Source: Graphilbum fragrans (lineage: Eukaryota; Ascomycota; Sordariomycetes; Ophiostomatales; Ophiostomataceae). Taken from it: a stretch of DNA of 64,000 bases. Each line of letters starts with the position of its first letter. Within the stretch, counting starts at the first letter, position 1. The notes under the pieces are model-generated. The model saw only the letters and a list, made by a program, of their open reading frames with translations, did no database searches and was not told the DNA's origin. Made by a program: the position numbers and the translations under genes. The stretch covers positions 342,587 to 406,586 of the forward strand of contig LLKO01000020.1 of the NCBI GenBank assembly GCA_001513895.1. The letters run 5' to 3'. Of this stretch, positions 55,301 through 64,000 are shown piece after piece.

Positions 55301-55449
55301 AGGGACACAGCAACGGCTCTAGAGAAAGCAGGGCGAAGCGATGCTCCGAACACAATCTCGGGTGTCTCGGGGGAGGGGGGAGTGTGAAGAGGGATGTAAG
55401 CTTTTTGACAAGGTAGCAAAACTCACCACTTGAACACAAAGGTACCCAT
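52313..55449 (-). CDS. CRP1-like: CRP1/MDG1-like protein with AMPK-type CBM48 domain
   Basis: Three exons, 55449-55427 (23 nt), 55121-54986 and 53920-52313, encode 588 residues. The N-terminal domain (residues 1 to about 85) starts MGTFVFKWPKDAEEVYVTGT. It continues FDSWSKSVKLDKVG, IFYKFVVNGDWVIDTDAPIE and NNVLLPEGI: the AMPK1 glycogen-binding (CBM48) fold found in yeast Crp1 and Mdg1. The Trp and Lys of the family's glucan-binding face appear present. The rest is disordered and acidic, dominated by repeats of the type PAPVEETPAPVEEPA over about 170 residues. The tail is basic (KKKKHRISGFFKRLLK). Yeast Crp1 binds cruciform DNA and Mdg1 acts in pheromone signalling; the role here is not determinable. 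Intron 2 is unusually long (1065 nt). Confidence 0.87.
53225..53730 (-). repeat. Coding repeat array (Pro-Ala-Pro-Val-Glu-Glu units)
   Basis: Many copies of variable units ending in PVEE, encoded by closely related 15- to 27-nt blocks in the CRP1-like gene. The high nucleotide similarity between blocks suggests recent duplication and copy-number instability. Confidence 0.8.
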
Positions 55450-56160
55450 GGCGCCGTGTGGTGAGGGGAAAGCGGGAAACGGCAAATACGTCGAGGAGGA
55501 GGGGGGATCTCGCAGGGCGGCAGCGAGAGAAGAGGACTCGTAATGGCGAGGAGCGAGAAAGGGAGAGTGGGAAGAAAGAGGGTCGACGGAGGCCTGGAAT
55601 GCAGAAAAAGGAACGGCAGAACGGCAGCTAATGTCGATTTGGGCGGATTTGATTGAGTCGAGGCGCAGAGTAGAGGAATTGGGCCGTGAAGATGGAAAAT
55701 AAATAAAATCGCGTGCGTGCGCTGCGAGCAGATAGGAGCTTGGGGCCAGCTACAGAGGTATCAGAAGATTAGAGCAGCAGAGTGGCAGAGTAGCAGTGTT
55801 GGGAAGCAGAGAAAGGAAGGGGATTGGACGAAAACGAGGACGAAAACGCGGGCGGTGGCTTAAATCAGGAAAGGGAAAAAAAAGAAATTGGGGTGGATTG
55901 AGATTAGGGGCTTTAGAGCTTAGTGGCTTAGAGGCTTAGGGGGGCCAGCAAAAAAAATAGAATGCGACGGAAGGTGGAGGAGTCAGCGCTTGGGAAGGTA
56001 CGAGCACTCGTCGTTGTCTACGAGTACGCCGTATGTCAGAACAGCAGCTAATTATGAGCAGCCGCCAGACGAAAAAAGGTCGCCACAGCAGCGCCAGCGG
56101 CAATTGGGTTGGTACAGAGGCCGTGACGCAGTGGCGGGAGTGCCTGGAGCTGAATTGGCT

Positions 56161-56208
56161 GGATTGGCGGATTGGCGGATTGGCGGATTGGCGGATTGGC
56201 GGGTTGGC
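56161..56208 (+). repeat. Minisatellite (GGATTGGC)5 plus one variant unit
   Basis: Five perfect 8-base copies and a sixth GGGTTGGC. The unit contains ATTGG, the complement of CCAAT, so the array presents five CCAAT pentamers on the minus strand. Confidence 0.9.
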
Positions 56209-56745
56209 TGAACGGAGAAACTACGTGAGCGGCGCGAGACGCCACGAAAGGCCTCGAAGAAAGGAAGCAGACGGCCGCTGGGCAGGGCGAAAAGCGTGAA
56301 GAGCACGAGACAGAAGCGGCAGGGGCCAACAGGCACCACAGTCCGGGTAGAAGCGAAAGGAAGAGGAGAGAGGAGAGCTATGCAAGAGGTAGCTGAGGTA
56401 AGATACAGAGGTACAGAGGTACAGAGCTGCTGTAACTGGCAGCACGGGCCAGCGCCGGCGCCAACAGTTCACGCTAAGAGCCCAACAGCAAGCGACACAG
56501 TAGAACAACGAGAACTGAGGCACACAGACGACAACCGAAGCTGCACGGATGTGAGGATGCGATTACCATTACTATACTCGTCGGCCAGTCTAATTGGCCG
56601 GGCACGATGCAAGATACATACATGCCATCGAAGAAATCCCTCCACATAATTCCCAAGAGCAACGCCGTTTCTAGATGCGTCGCCATGTCCGAGCCGGTTC
56701 TATCCTTGTTGCTTCCCGTTTATGAATGCCATTCCTCCCGGTTTA

Positions 56746-56794
56746 GATTGATTTTGATTTTGATTTTGATTTTGATTTTGATTTTGATTTTGAT
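56746..56794 (+). repeat. Microsatellite (GATTTT)7
   Basis: Seven perfect hexamers with partial units at both ends. On the minus strand it reads as alternating Ser-Lys codons in the frame of the upstream C2H2 gene. Confidence 0.9.
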
Positions 56795-56940
56795 GTCGGT
56801 GTTGATTTTCGTTCTTGCCATGCCTGGTCTGTTGCTAGAAGAAGAGGAGCCAGACTCTTCCGAGATGCCAGCGTCCTCGTTGCCATCGCACGCACAGGCG
56901 CGCCCGTCTCCGAGGCCATTGTGTCCGCCTTGTCCGTCTC

Positions 56941-57010
56941 GGTTCCCGGTTTACCGGTTTCCCGGTTTACCGGTTTCCCGGTTTCCCGGTTTCCCGGTTT
57001 CCCGGTTTCC
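56941..57010 (+). repeat. Minisatellite (GGTTTCCC)n with GGTTTACC variants
   Basis: Seven full 8-base units flanked by two 7-base units; two units carry TACC instead of TCCC. It begins 36 bases past the stop of the C2H2 gene. Confidence 0.9.
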
Positions 57011-57045
57011 ACCAGCGATGTGCCGGCCATGTCGGGCACCGATGA

Positions 57046-60000
57046 CTACATGGGAGAGACTGGATGCAGTGGGGAGATGGGCTGCAGTGGCTGCGGCGCG
57101 AGAGGCATTGCAGCGCTCCAAGAGAGTGGTGCCGCTGCTTTCTCCTGGCCATGGGGAGACACGGCTGGGGCTTTTGCTGCTGCTGTCATTTTCCGTGCTC
57201 GCGGCCGCGCAGACGTCGGAAGAGGCTGTCGGCCCACGGCGGCCGCCGATGCCGTAGCAGCCTGAGCTGCTGTGGTGACCGCCGCTGAGAGGGATTTGGT
57301 CTGCCGGTGGCCGCGAGCGCGGCTTTGGTGGATCGCATCTTGACGCTGGCGGGCGCGGCTCTTGGGAGGAAGAGGCAGCGGGGGCACGCCCGCGGGTCCC
57401 AAACCACGGCTCAGCGGGGGCGACACCGGCGCCGGAGACGGGGTGCTGCCGGACGACACGGTCGACACGGTCGACGACGTGGACGACGACAGCGATGCCG
57501 GGTTGCCGAGGCTGCTTGTGCTGTTGATGCGGCGGAGAGACGGCGGTTGCTGTGCTGCTGCGGCCGCTGTGGCCGAAGTGGCGACCAGAGCTGTCGCCGA
57601 GACCATGCCGCCCGGGGCTGGCCCCAGGCCAAAGCTGGTGGGGCCCAGAACAAAGCCATCGCTGTGGAACGGCGGGGGAAAAGGGCTGTCAAAGTAATAG
57701 GGCTTGGTGTGTTCGAGGAGGCCGTCGATCGGAGTCACGGGCGAGCTGCCGGCAATGGATACCGGCACAGCAGCGGACAAGACAGCCGAAGCCGGCATCT
57801 CCGGCATCGTCGCCGCGAAGACAGGGCTGCCGTGCTGGTTGCTTTGGTAGCGGCTGTCCGTGTCGTGGTGTGGCTGGGCGCCAGCCGGCGGAAGCGTAGA
57901 GGCGGATGCTAAGAAAGAGCTGCTGGCCGTGTGGTAGCTCCCAGCCTGGCTGTACATCTGGCCAGATAGCACCGGCCACTCTCCGCCGTGGCCAAGACTG
58001 CCGCCTCCGATCCGCGGCGAGGGGTCGCTGAGGCTGTGCTGGTGATGTGGCCGCGGAGACATGCCTGCCAGACCGTGGCTGTAGCTGTGGAGGTAGCCAG
58101 TGTGGCCGCTCAGGCCGATCTGGCCGTCGTTTCGGCTCGACTCATAGCCATAATAGCTGGCAGCGCCAGGAGCGCCGGCGGGGAAGAAGAGCTGGCTGTT
58201 GCTGCTGACACTCATGGCCGTTGGGGCCGACCCATGGCTGCCGTCGGCGACAGGCCTCGGTTGCTGGGGAGGTTGAGGGGGCAGCTGGAAGGGGCCGGCT
58301 GCGTTTTTCAGTGCCGGCAGTGGCAGCGTGCTCGGGATGCCACTGCGGCTGCCAACACCCACCGCCGTAAAGGCAGGAAGCGGCGCAATGGTTCGCGGCA
58401 CGGCTGTGTGGTAGCGCTCTGCGGTGAGGGGGAGCGGTGCCACTCCCCGAGGACCAGAGGCCGTGGTGTAGTTCTTGAAGCCGTCCTGTCGGCTGCGTTT
58501 TGTGCCTGTGCCCGTGCCTGTGCCTGGGTTGCTGTGGCCGAAGCTACTGTTGTTCATGGGGTCACCAGAGGCGCGTCCAGAAGCAGTGGCGGAAGACGAA
58601 TAGGGAGACGGATGGTATTGGTGCTGATATTGCTGAGGCTGCAGTAACTCGCCACCACCACCGCCACTCCCTCCACTTCCTCCACTTCCTGCTCCTCCGC
58701 CTTTCCTTCTCCTCCCTGCCCTTTCCTCCTGCTCTGGTCCACGGCTGCCACTCCCCTTTCCCCCCCATTCTCCGCTGGACTGGTGTCGATGGCTACGCCG
58801 CCCGCCATTCCGGCCGTCCGAGCCGTCTTGTCCTCCTTTTCCTCCGCTCTTGTCCCCCCGCCCGGCGTGGCTATGGCTATGGCTATTGTAGTCATAGCTG
58901 CTGCTGCCGCCGCCTCGCCCCGACGAAGACGATGGGTACGAACCGCCGCCGCCGCCGCCTCCGCCCGACGGCGTTCTTGACCCGGAGCTGGATCCGATGG
59001 ACTGCATCGAGTCACGGCGCCCGGATCCGGGTGCTCCGTCGTCGCCGCCGTCATCAGCATCGCCGCCGTCGTCCCCTTCGGACACGAGCATGCCGCCACT
59101 GATGTGACGTCTGAATTAGTACCGTCTTCTCCACATATGACATTTGGCACAAACAGTCCAGAAACCTACTGTCTGCGTTGGTGCCGGCCAAGCAAGTCGG
59201 CCCGGTGGAACATCCGCTTGCAGCCAGGAAATGTGCACGGAAACCCCGGGGTCTGGTGGCTCAACTGGTGCCGTCTATGGGGGGGTTAGCTTCGGCTTCT
59301 CGGTATGTCCTGCCCAGGGCAACTCACCGTAGATGCTCGGCTCGCGTGAACACCTGTTGGGCCGTTAGTTTTGTCCGTAAACAGAGAGCACTGGCCAGGA
59401 AGGACAGGACCGACCTTCGGCGGGTTGCAGAGCTGGCAGGTATGCACCGGCACGCCTTTCTTGGCCCGACTGATCCGCTTTGTCACCGGTGTGAACCGGA
59501 CCATCGCGGAACCTCCTTCTCCGCTTCCTCCCGGCCCACCATCGCCGCCGCCGGCACCAACGCCGACACCGACCATGGCCTGTTGGCCAAGCCCGACGCC
59601 GGCCATGCTGCCGTAGCCAGCAGCACTACCACCGCTCGTGCTGCCCATCATGCTTCCGTAGCCTCCCGTGGAATAGCCCGGTGATCCAAGCATGGTTTCT
59701 CCATGTGGCCCTATCATGTTACCATATCCTGTAGCTATATACATGCCGGAACCGGCGCCTGGACCGACAGCGTGATGACCACTGTTGGCACTGCTGCCGT
59801 GGTTCCCTCGGCTATCCCGAGTCGTCTCATCCCTCCGGCGTCCCCCATCCCGTCTGCTGCTTCCGCTGCCGGAAGAAGACGGCGGGTAGGGAGCTAGGTA
59901 GCCGCCTTGGCCGTCCATGGCGTCGGCTGCGTAGGCCTCTTCTTCCTCGGGGGAGGGATGCTGATTAGCCCTGCTGGTGCTGTTCGAGGCCGACCCGGAA

Positions 60001-60936
60001 CCGGACCGAAAGCGCAAGGAAGCAGTGCTAGTGTGGCCGTGGCCGTGGCTGTGACCGTGACCGTGTGATTGGCCGTGGCTGTGGCCGTGAGAGCGCTGGT
60101 GAGAGCTGGAAGAGCTGCCAGTGCTCCGGCCGCTTCGGCTGTCGCTCCTAGAACTAGTGCCCCGGGTGCCGCTGCTGCTATGATGGCCGCCTCCTTGGCG
60201 GGGAGGGCCGAATTGCGAATAAGCACCAGGCGGTGGAGACGGGGATATTTGGCTGGAGAACAGCTCTCCAGCAGACGACGACGGCGTGCCGTAGACCGCG
60301 TCCTGGTAGCTGAAGCCAGAAGTGGTTTCTGAATCTTCCGTGTCTGTTGACCAAACGAGAGGCGACAACAAGACAAGCGCCCTTGATATTAGTATTAATG
60401 TTGTAGATGAGATCGAACAAGTTAAAATGTGACTAGCGTAGCGAGTGACGTGAAAGGTAGCGAGAGTATGGGAGAAGAGAAGGGAAAAACGAGGGAAGAT
60501 TTGAAAAAGGAAGATGACAAAGAACCAGGAGAAGAGGCAGTCAATGGGGATATGAGGGAACAGAAGAGGATAAGGGGGAGGGAAGAGAAAGAGTCAGCCC
60601 ACCCCCAGGAAGAGGGGGACAAGCACGAACTAATAAAGAATGTGGCGTCGTGACCATGGCGCATATAAGAACAACAAGTGATGTCAGGAACGGGCGTGGC
60701 GATGGACATCGCATGGGCTCATGGGGTGGCTGAGGTCCATGGAGAAGCACGAAACTGGGGCCCGGAAAGGAAGGAAAAGGGGGAGGGGGGAACCAAGGAA
60801 AGGAAAAAATTATAAATAAAATAATACAACAGACAACCCAAAAGAAGAAAAAATAGAAAAGAGTAGACGGACAAACGGTTGAGCTACGATGGCCTTCATC
60901 GTCTGTATCTTCGAGGATATATTTGAGATCCGTCAT
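57046..60936 (-). CDS. C2H2 zinc-finger transcription factor, two fingers
   Basis: Five exons, 60936-60888, 60343-59415, 59353-59328, 59274-59170 and 59098-57046, give 1053 residues. The start MTDLKYILEDTDDE is conserved-looking. A long Ser/Gly/His-rich stretch (SHGHSHGQSHGHGHSHGHGH) precedes the fingers at about residues 313-370. Finger 1 is VPVHTCQLCNPPKVFTRAEH then LRRHQLSH; finger 2 is CTFPGCKRMFHRADLLGRHQ then RRH. The TRAEHLRRH and HRADLLGRH helices are typical of fungal DNA-binding pairs. The final His codon of finger 2 is formed across the intron-4 junction, which settles the acceptor at 59099. The C-terminal 680 residues are disordered, Ser/Gly/Pro-rich. The target and the orthologue are not known to me. 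The first intron's donor (GTAGCT) is weak, so exon 1 is less certain than the rest. Confidence 0.86.
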
Positions 60937-63900
60937 TGTGAGACGAGATAGAAAGCCGCCGCAAGGCTAAGGACAAGCAAACGCCTCTGGCCAGCTAGCG
61001 CTAGGGGCATGTGTCTTGTGTCGGAGAATCTGTAAGGAGGCTCTGCGTATAAAAATAAAAGGCCTACGAGTGGCCACGAGAAAATAGACTGGGAGAAAAA
61101 GGGGCGCGGATAGACGCCGGTCGTCCAAGAAGAGAAGAGTCTCAGACGACGGGGTTTTGGGAGGGGGGGGGGTGCCGAGCTCGACAGCCAGAGACTGGAG
61201 ACGAGAAGGGCTGAAAGAGGGTGGTATAGAAAAGAGGCAGAGCAAAAAGAAAAGTGGCACAGGGGGAATAGCTTGAAAAATATTATTAAAAATAAAAGGG
61301 CAAGGGGGGAGAAGTAAAAAAATAAGAATATGGGGGGGGAGACACAACGGAGGTTGAAGATCGTGAGCGTTTGCGAGTGTGTGAGTGTACGTGTGTGTGT
61401 GAGAGAGTGTAAGAGTGTGTGTAGAGACGTTGTGTAAGAGTGAGCGCCTAATTGGGATTGGGGGGGATCCACGATGCAAGACGATGCAAGCCAGAGGCAG
61501 AGCAGCTCAGCAATGCACAAAAAGAGTGCAGCCGAGGACTGTCGAGTCTGAGCAGACTAGGTGGGAGCAACAAAGGCGGGACAGGCTGGGAAACGTCTTC
61601 GGGTGATCTGGATCCGGATGTGGCTGAGGGCACAACACGAACACACAGCTGCTGCTTAGGATGGAGCAGACGAGATGGGACGAGAGAGCAGAGGAAAATA
61701 GAAACCGCCGACTGAAAATAGCAATGCAGAAAAGGGCGACATGGCCACACAGCCCAGCTGAGCGTCTCTGTCCAGAATAAATACCAAGATAGACATCCAG
61801 AGACGGGATGCAATGTACTATGTAGTCGGGCAGAGGCTCAACAGAAAGAAGAAGAATAAAATCGCCGACAGACCAAGCAGAAGGTCTGACTGGAGAAGGG
61901 GGTGTGGGGTGGTGAGAAAGTGGTGATGGCAAAATCAAAGAGGCGTGTACCTAGAATGCCACATGAGCTGGAGCTGTGGGAGCGGGTTTGTGACCTATAG
62001 AAGAGGGCGGTGGGGTGGGAGAGAAGTGCGAGACGAGGAGGAGGAGGAGAATGGGGTGTAAATTGAACCGATCGTGGCCGTATGTATGATGTATGCAATG
62101 GGTATGGTTGGCGGAGACTAACTAAGGATAGAGCTATGCATGTACGAGTACAGGTCAGGGAATGCAAGAGAGAGAGCCGGGGAGGACGGCAATAAAAGAA
62201 GCATAGTCCTAAAGGGATAGAATGTGTCGCCTATGAATCCGAAAAAAGAGCAGCAGAAGGAGAGACAGCGAGAGAGTGAAATCACGTAGTATGGCGGTTA
62301 CAAGAACGAAATAGGAAATCCGAAGAACGTGAGGGAGGAAGCTAGAAGGCAACGAGAACAGAAGAAAAAGAGGGGAGGGGGGGAAAGGGGGGAGAGAAGA
62401 GCAGACGAGAGCGCGAAAGAGAGCGGATCGAGGGAGCCATTAAAGCTTCCTTTTTGCTATTCCAAAGCCATGGAACGACCGCTCAACCCATGTCCTTCCT
62501 CCCATGGTTACTCCGAGCAGACCAACGTGCATGCTCGAACCGCCGGCCTCTCCACAAGAGAATAGCGGCAAAGCACGGTAAGTCCACCGGGGCGGCGAGC
62601 AGCGAGCTCAGCATGCTGTGTGTGTCCCTTTTCCATGAATCATATGTAGAGAGAAAGAGACAGACGGAAAATGAAAGACACGCGTTGACTAGCTGGGGGG
62701 GGCGCTACTCGTATACTGTAGTGTACGACTACTGTTTTCACGCCGTTACATTGCCCTAGGTCCGCGTTGAGCACAAACTACTAGATGCTAGCTGGAGAAA
62801 CGGGGGGCCCTAAAGATAAGATGGTTGAGGACAGGAGGGAGGTAGAGAGAGAGGGGGTGTGTCCGGACACCACCTTCAAGACAGGGCTTTGGCGGGAGGA
62901 GAAGAAAGTCGGCGGCAGCAATATGCAGCAGGGGGAGGAGGGGGGCGTTGGCTGGTCTGGTGGTTGCAGAGAGACAGTCGAGGAAGAAGTGGACCATGCG
63001 CAAAAGAGCCGGAACAGGAGAAGCGCAAGGGAAGAAGTGAGATGGACAGAAGAAGGAGCCGGAGGAGTAAGGTAGCCGTAGGATGAGGAGGATGAAGAAG
63101 GGGAGGGCAAAGGAGGAGGAAAGGAGGAGGGGAGAGACGGGAGACGGGAGACGGGAGATGGGAGATGGGAGTAAATCCCGGGAGAAAAAGGCGCAGCTTC
63201 CAAGTCTCGAGAGAAGGCAACGAGAGAGCAAGAAGAGACATACTCTGAGACCACCAGAAGGTAATGGCGTCCGACGTCAACCACCCCTTCAAGACCCGAA
63301 AAGCTTATAACAGGCACAGTTAGCTCCGTTTTGGCTGGACCCCCCAGGACACTACGACGTACACTATTGTGAGACGATCCACGAAAGCGGGAGGGGGGCC
63401 AAGAATGAAGACTTGCGCATTAGTGAGTCCGTAGTACGAGGCAGGGCCAAAAAATAAAATAGCGACAACTGGGCAGCCGTCGTCGTGGCCATGTACAGCT
63501 ACGCCGTACGTCCTTAGTACATGCTACGCCTAGGGCACGCCCACAGAAACAGGAAGATGAGACACAGCGACTGGGCCGAAGCCTGGTCCGGGCTGCTCCC
63601 GCACCACGAGTCTCATTGCGCGCTGCTCGGCCGAGCACTGACAGCACACACAAACAGACACACACACGACGTGTGATTTCGTGCCTGTCCGTCGTTAGGC
63701 CAGCCCCCTGTTGTACGGGAAAGCACATGCATGTGTGGCACGGAGTACAAGATCATATTTCTTCTTCGGCTGCGTGTCTTGTCTTGAGAGTGCGCACTGG
63801 CGTCGTTTCGGTTGGTTTCCATGCAGCGTGGGTGGTCGAGGTCGCATGGACGATGTAGTGGCAGCAGGGACCCATGCATCCGCAGCAAAAGGCAGCAGAT

Positions 63901-64000
63901 CCCAAACAACAGTAGACGCGGGCAAACTAGACGCCGAGGCGCGTCGAGGCGTGCATGGCGACCCGCCAGAGGCGCGCACAACTTGCTAAAGGAGGGCTGG
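60937..64000. other. Promoter and leader of the C2H2 gene; otherwise no gene seen
   Basis: About 3 kb. Most of it up to about 63250 is purine-rich on the plus strand, so on the C2H2 gene's sense strand it is a very long pyrimidine-rich leader or promoter. A GT/GA repeat tract lies at about 61370-61440. TACGAGTA-type motifs are at 62143 and 62706. Nothing after 63250 has gene-like features; the last part might belong to a gene past the right edge. Confidence 0.5.

Larger units (their letters stand above)
55450..57045. other. Intergenic with three short tandem-repeat arrays
   Basis: About 1.6 kb. The first part is the promoter and purine-rich leader complement of the CRP1-like gene (TACGAGTA at 56019). 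Then follow an 8-bp array at 56161, a 6-bp array at 56746 and an 8-bp array at 56941. The last two lie just beyond the stop of the C2H2 gene. No independent gene is supported. Confidence 0.55.

Noticed and set aside
57307..58647. Plus-strand open frames opposite the C2H2 gene
   Set aside because: Low-complexity antisense translations of a Ser/Gly-rich coding region.
60344..60371. Start of the C2H2 gene at 60371
   Set aside because: That codon is TTG; a CAACAG acceptor at 60344-60349 joined to the upstream MTDLKYILEDTDDE exon gives a full-length frame divisible by three.
62525..62560. tRNA B-box-like GGTTCGAGC on the minus strand
   Set aside because: The flanking bases do not form a T-stem or acceptor stem and there is no A-box at a suitable distance.
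60440..63250. Purine-rich stretch as a transposon or satellite
   Set aside because: No terminal repeats, target-site duplications or periodic unit; it fits the pyrimidine-rich leader pattern of the leftward C2H2 gene.

Overview
The window is nuclear DNA of a filamentous ascomycete (Pezizomycotina; Sordariomycetes is the best guess, the order is uncertain). The grounds are short GT-AG introns, pyrimidine-rich leaders, ascomycete-type forms of the conserved proteins, a GPI-anchored cysteine/serine-threonine-rich secreted protein and a fungal orphan family. It comes from a draft assembly: a 61-N gap lies inside one gene. I support 17 protein genes. I recognise no rRNA, tRNA, CRISPR array or intact transposon.

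Layout. 1-4165: no recognisable gene. 4166-23561 is a dense housekeeping block: C1-tetrahydrofolate synthase with a mitochondrial presequence (-), a MYG1-family exonuclease (-), eIF3i (+), COQ7 (-), RTF1 of the Paf1 complex (+), a voltage-gated proton channel (-), a TAPR1/HAPSTR1-like protein (-) and an ISWI remodeller (+, contains the gap). 23562-37613 is gene-poor and accessory-looking: a small secreted GPI-type protein, an AHC1-like zinc-finger protein, long empty stretches rich in a recurrent short motif, and an orphan protein with a PD-(D/E)XK-like signature. 37614-48013 holds an Alba-like nucleic-acid-binding protein, VTC1, a Tctex-type dynein light chain, an F-box protein and choline-phosphate cytidylyltransferase. 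48685-60936 holds an RNF10/MAG2-like RING protein, a CRP1/MDG1-like CBM48 protein with long Pro-Ala-Val-Glu repeats, and a large two-finger C2H2 protein. 60937-64000 is purine-rich leader/promoter DNA with no gene I can support.

The genes are independent eukaryotic units, not an operon. Several share head-to-head promoters (MYG1/eIF3i, COQ7/RTF1, TAPR1-like/ISWI, VTC1/dynein light chain). The strongest unexplained signal is a family of short dispersed motifs (TACTCCGTA and TACGAGTA, either strand), almost confined to noncoding DNA and densest at 24.4-26 kb and 30.8-33.7 kb. Other points of interest are stopless introns of 3n length in the proton channel, the cytidylyltransferase and the orphan gene; 21-nt and 26-nt microexons; an in-frame extension after the stop of the C2H2 gene; and CACGTG sites between VTC1 and its neighbour. 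Exon boundaries were worked out by hand from splice consensus, and each multi-exon model was checked to give a length divisible by three, except the ISWI gene, where the gap prevents this.
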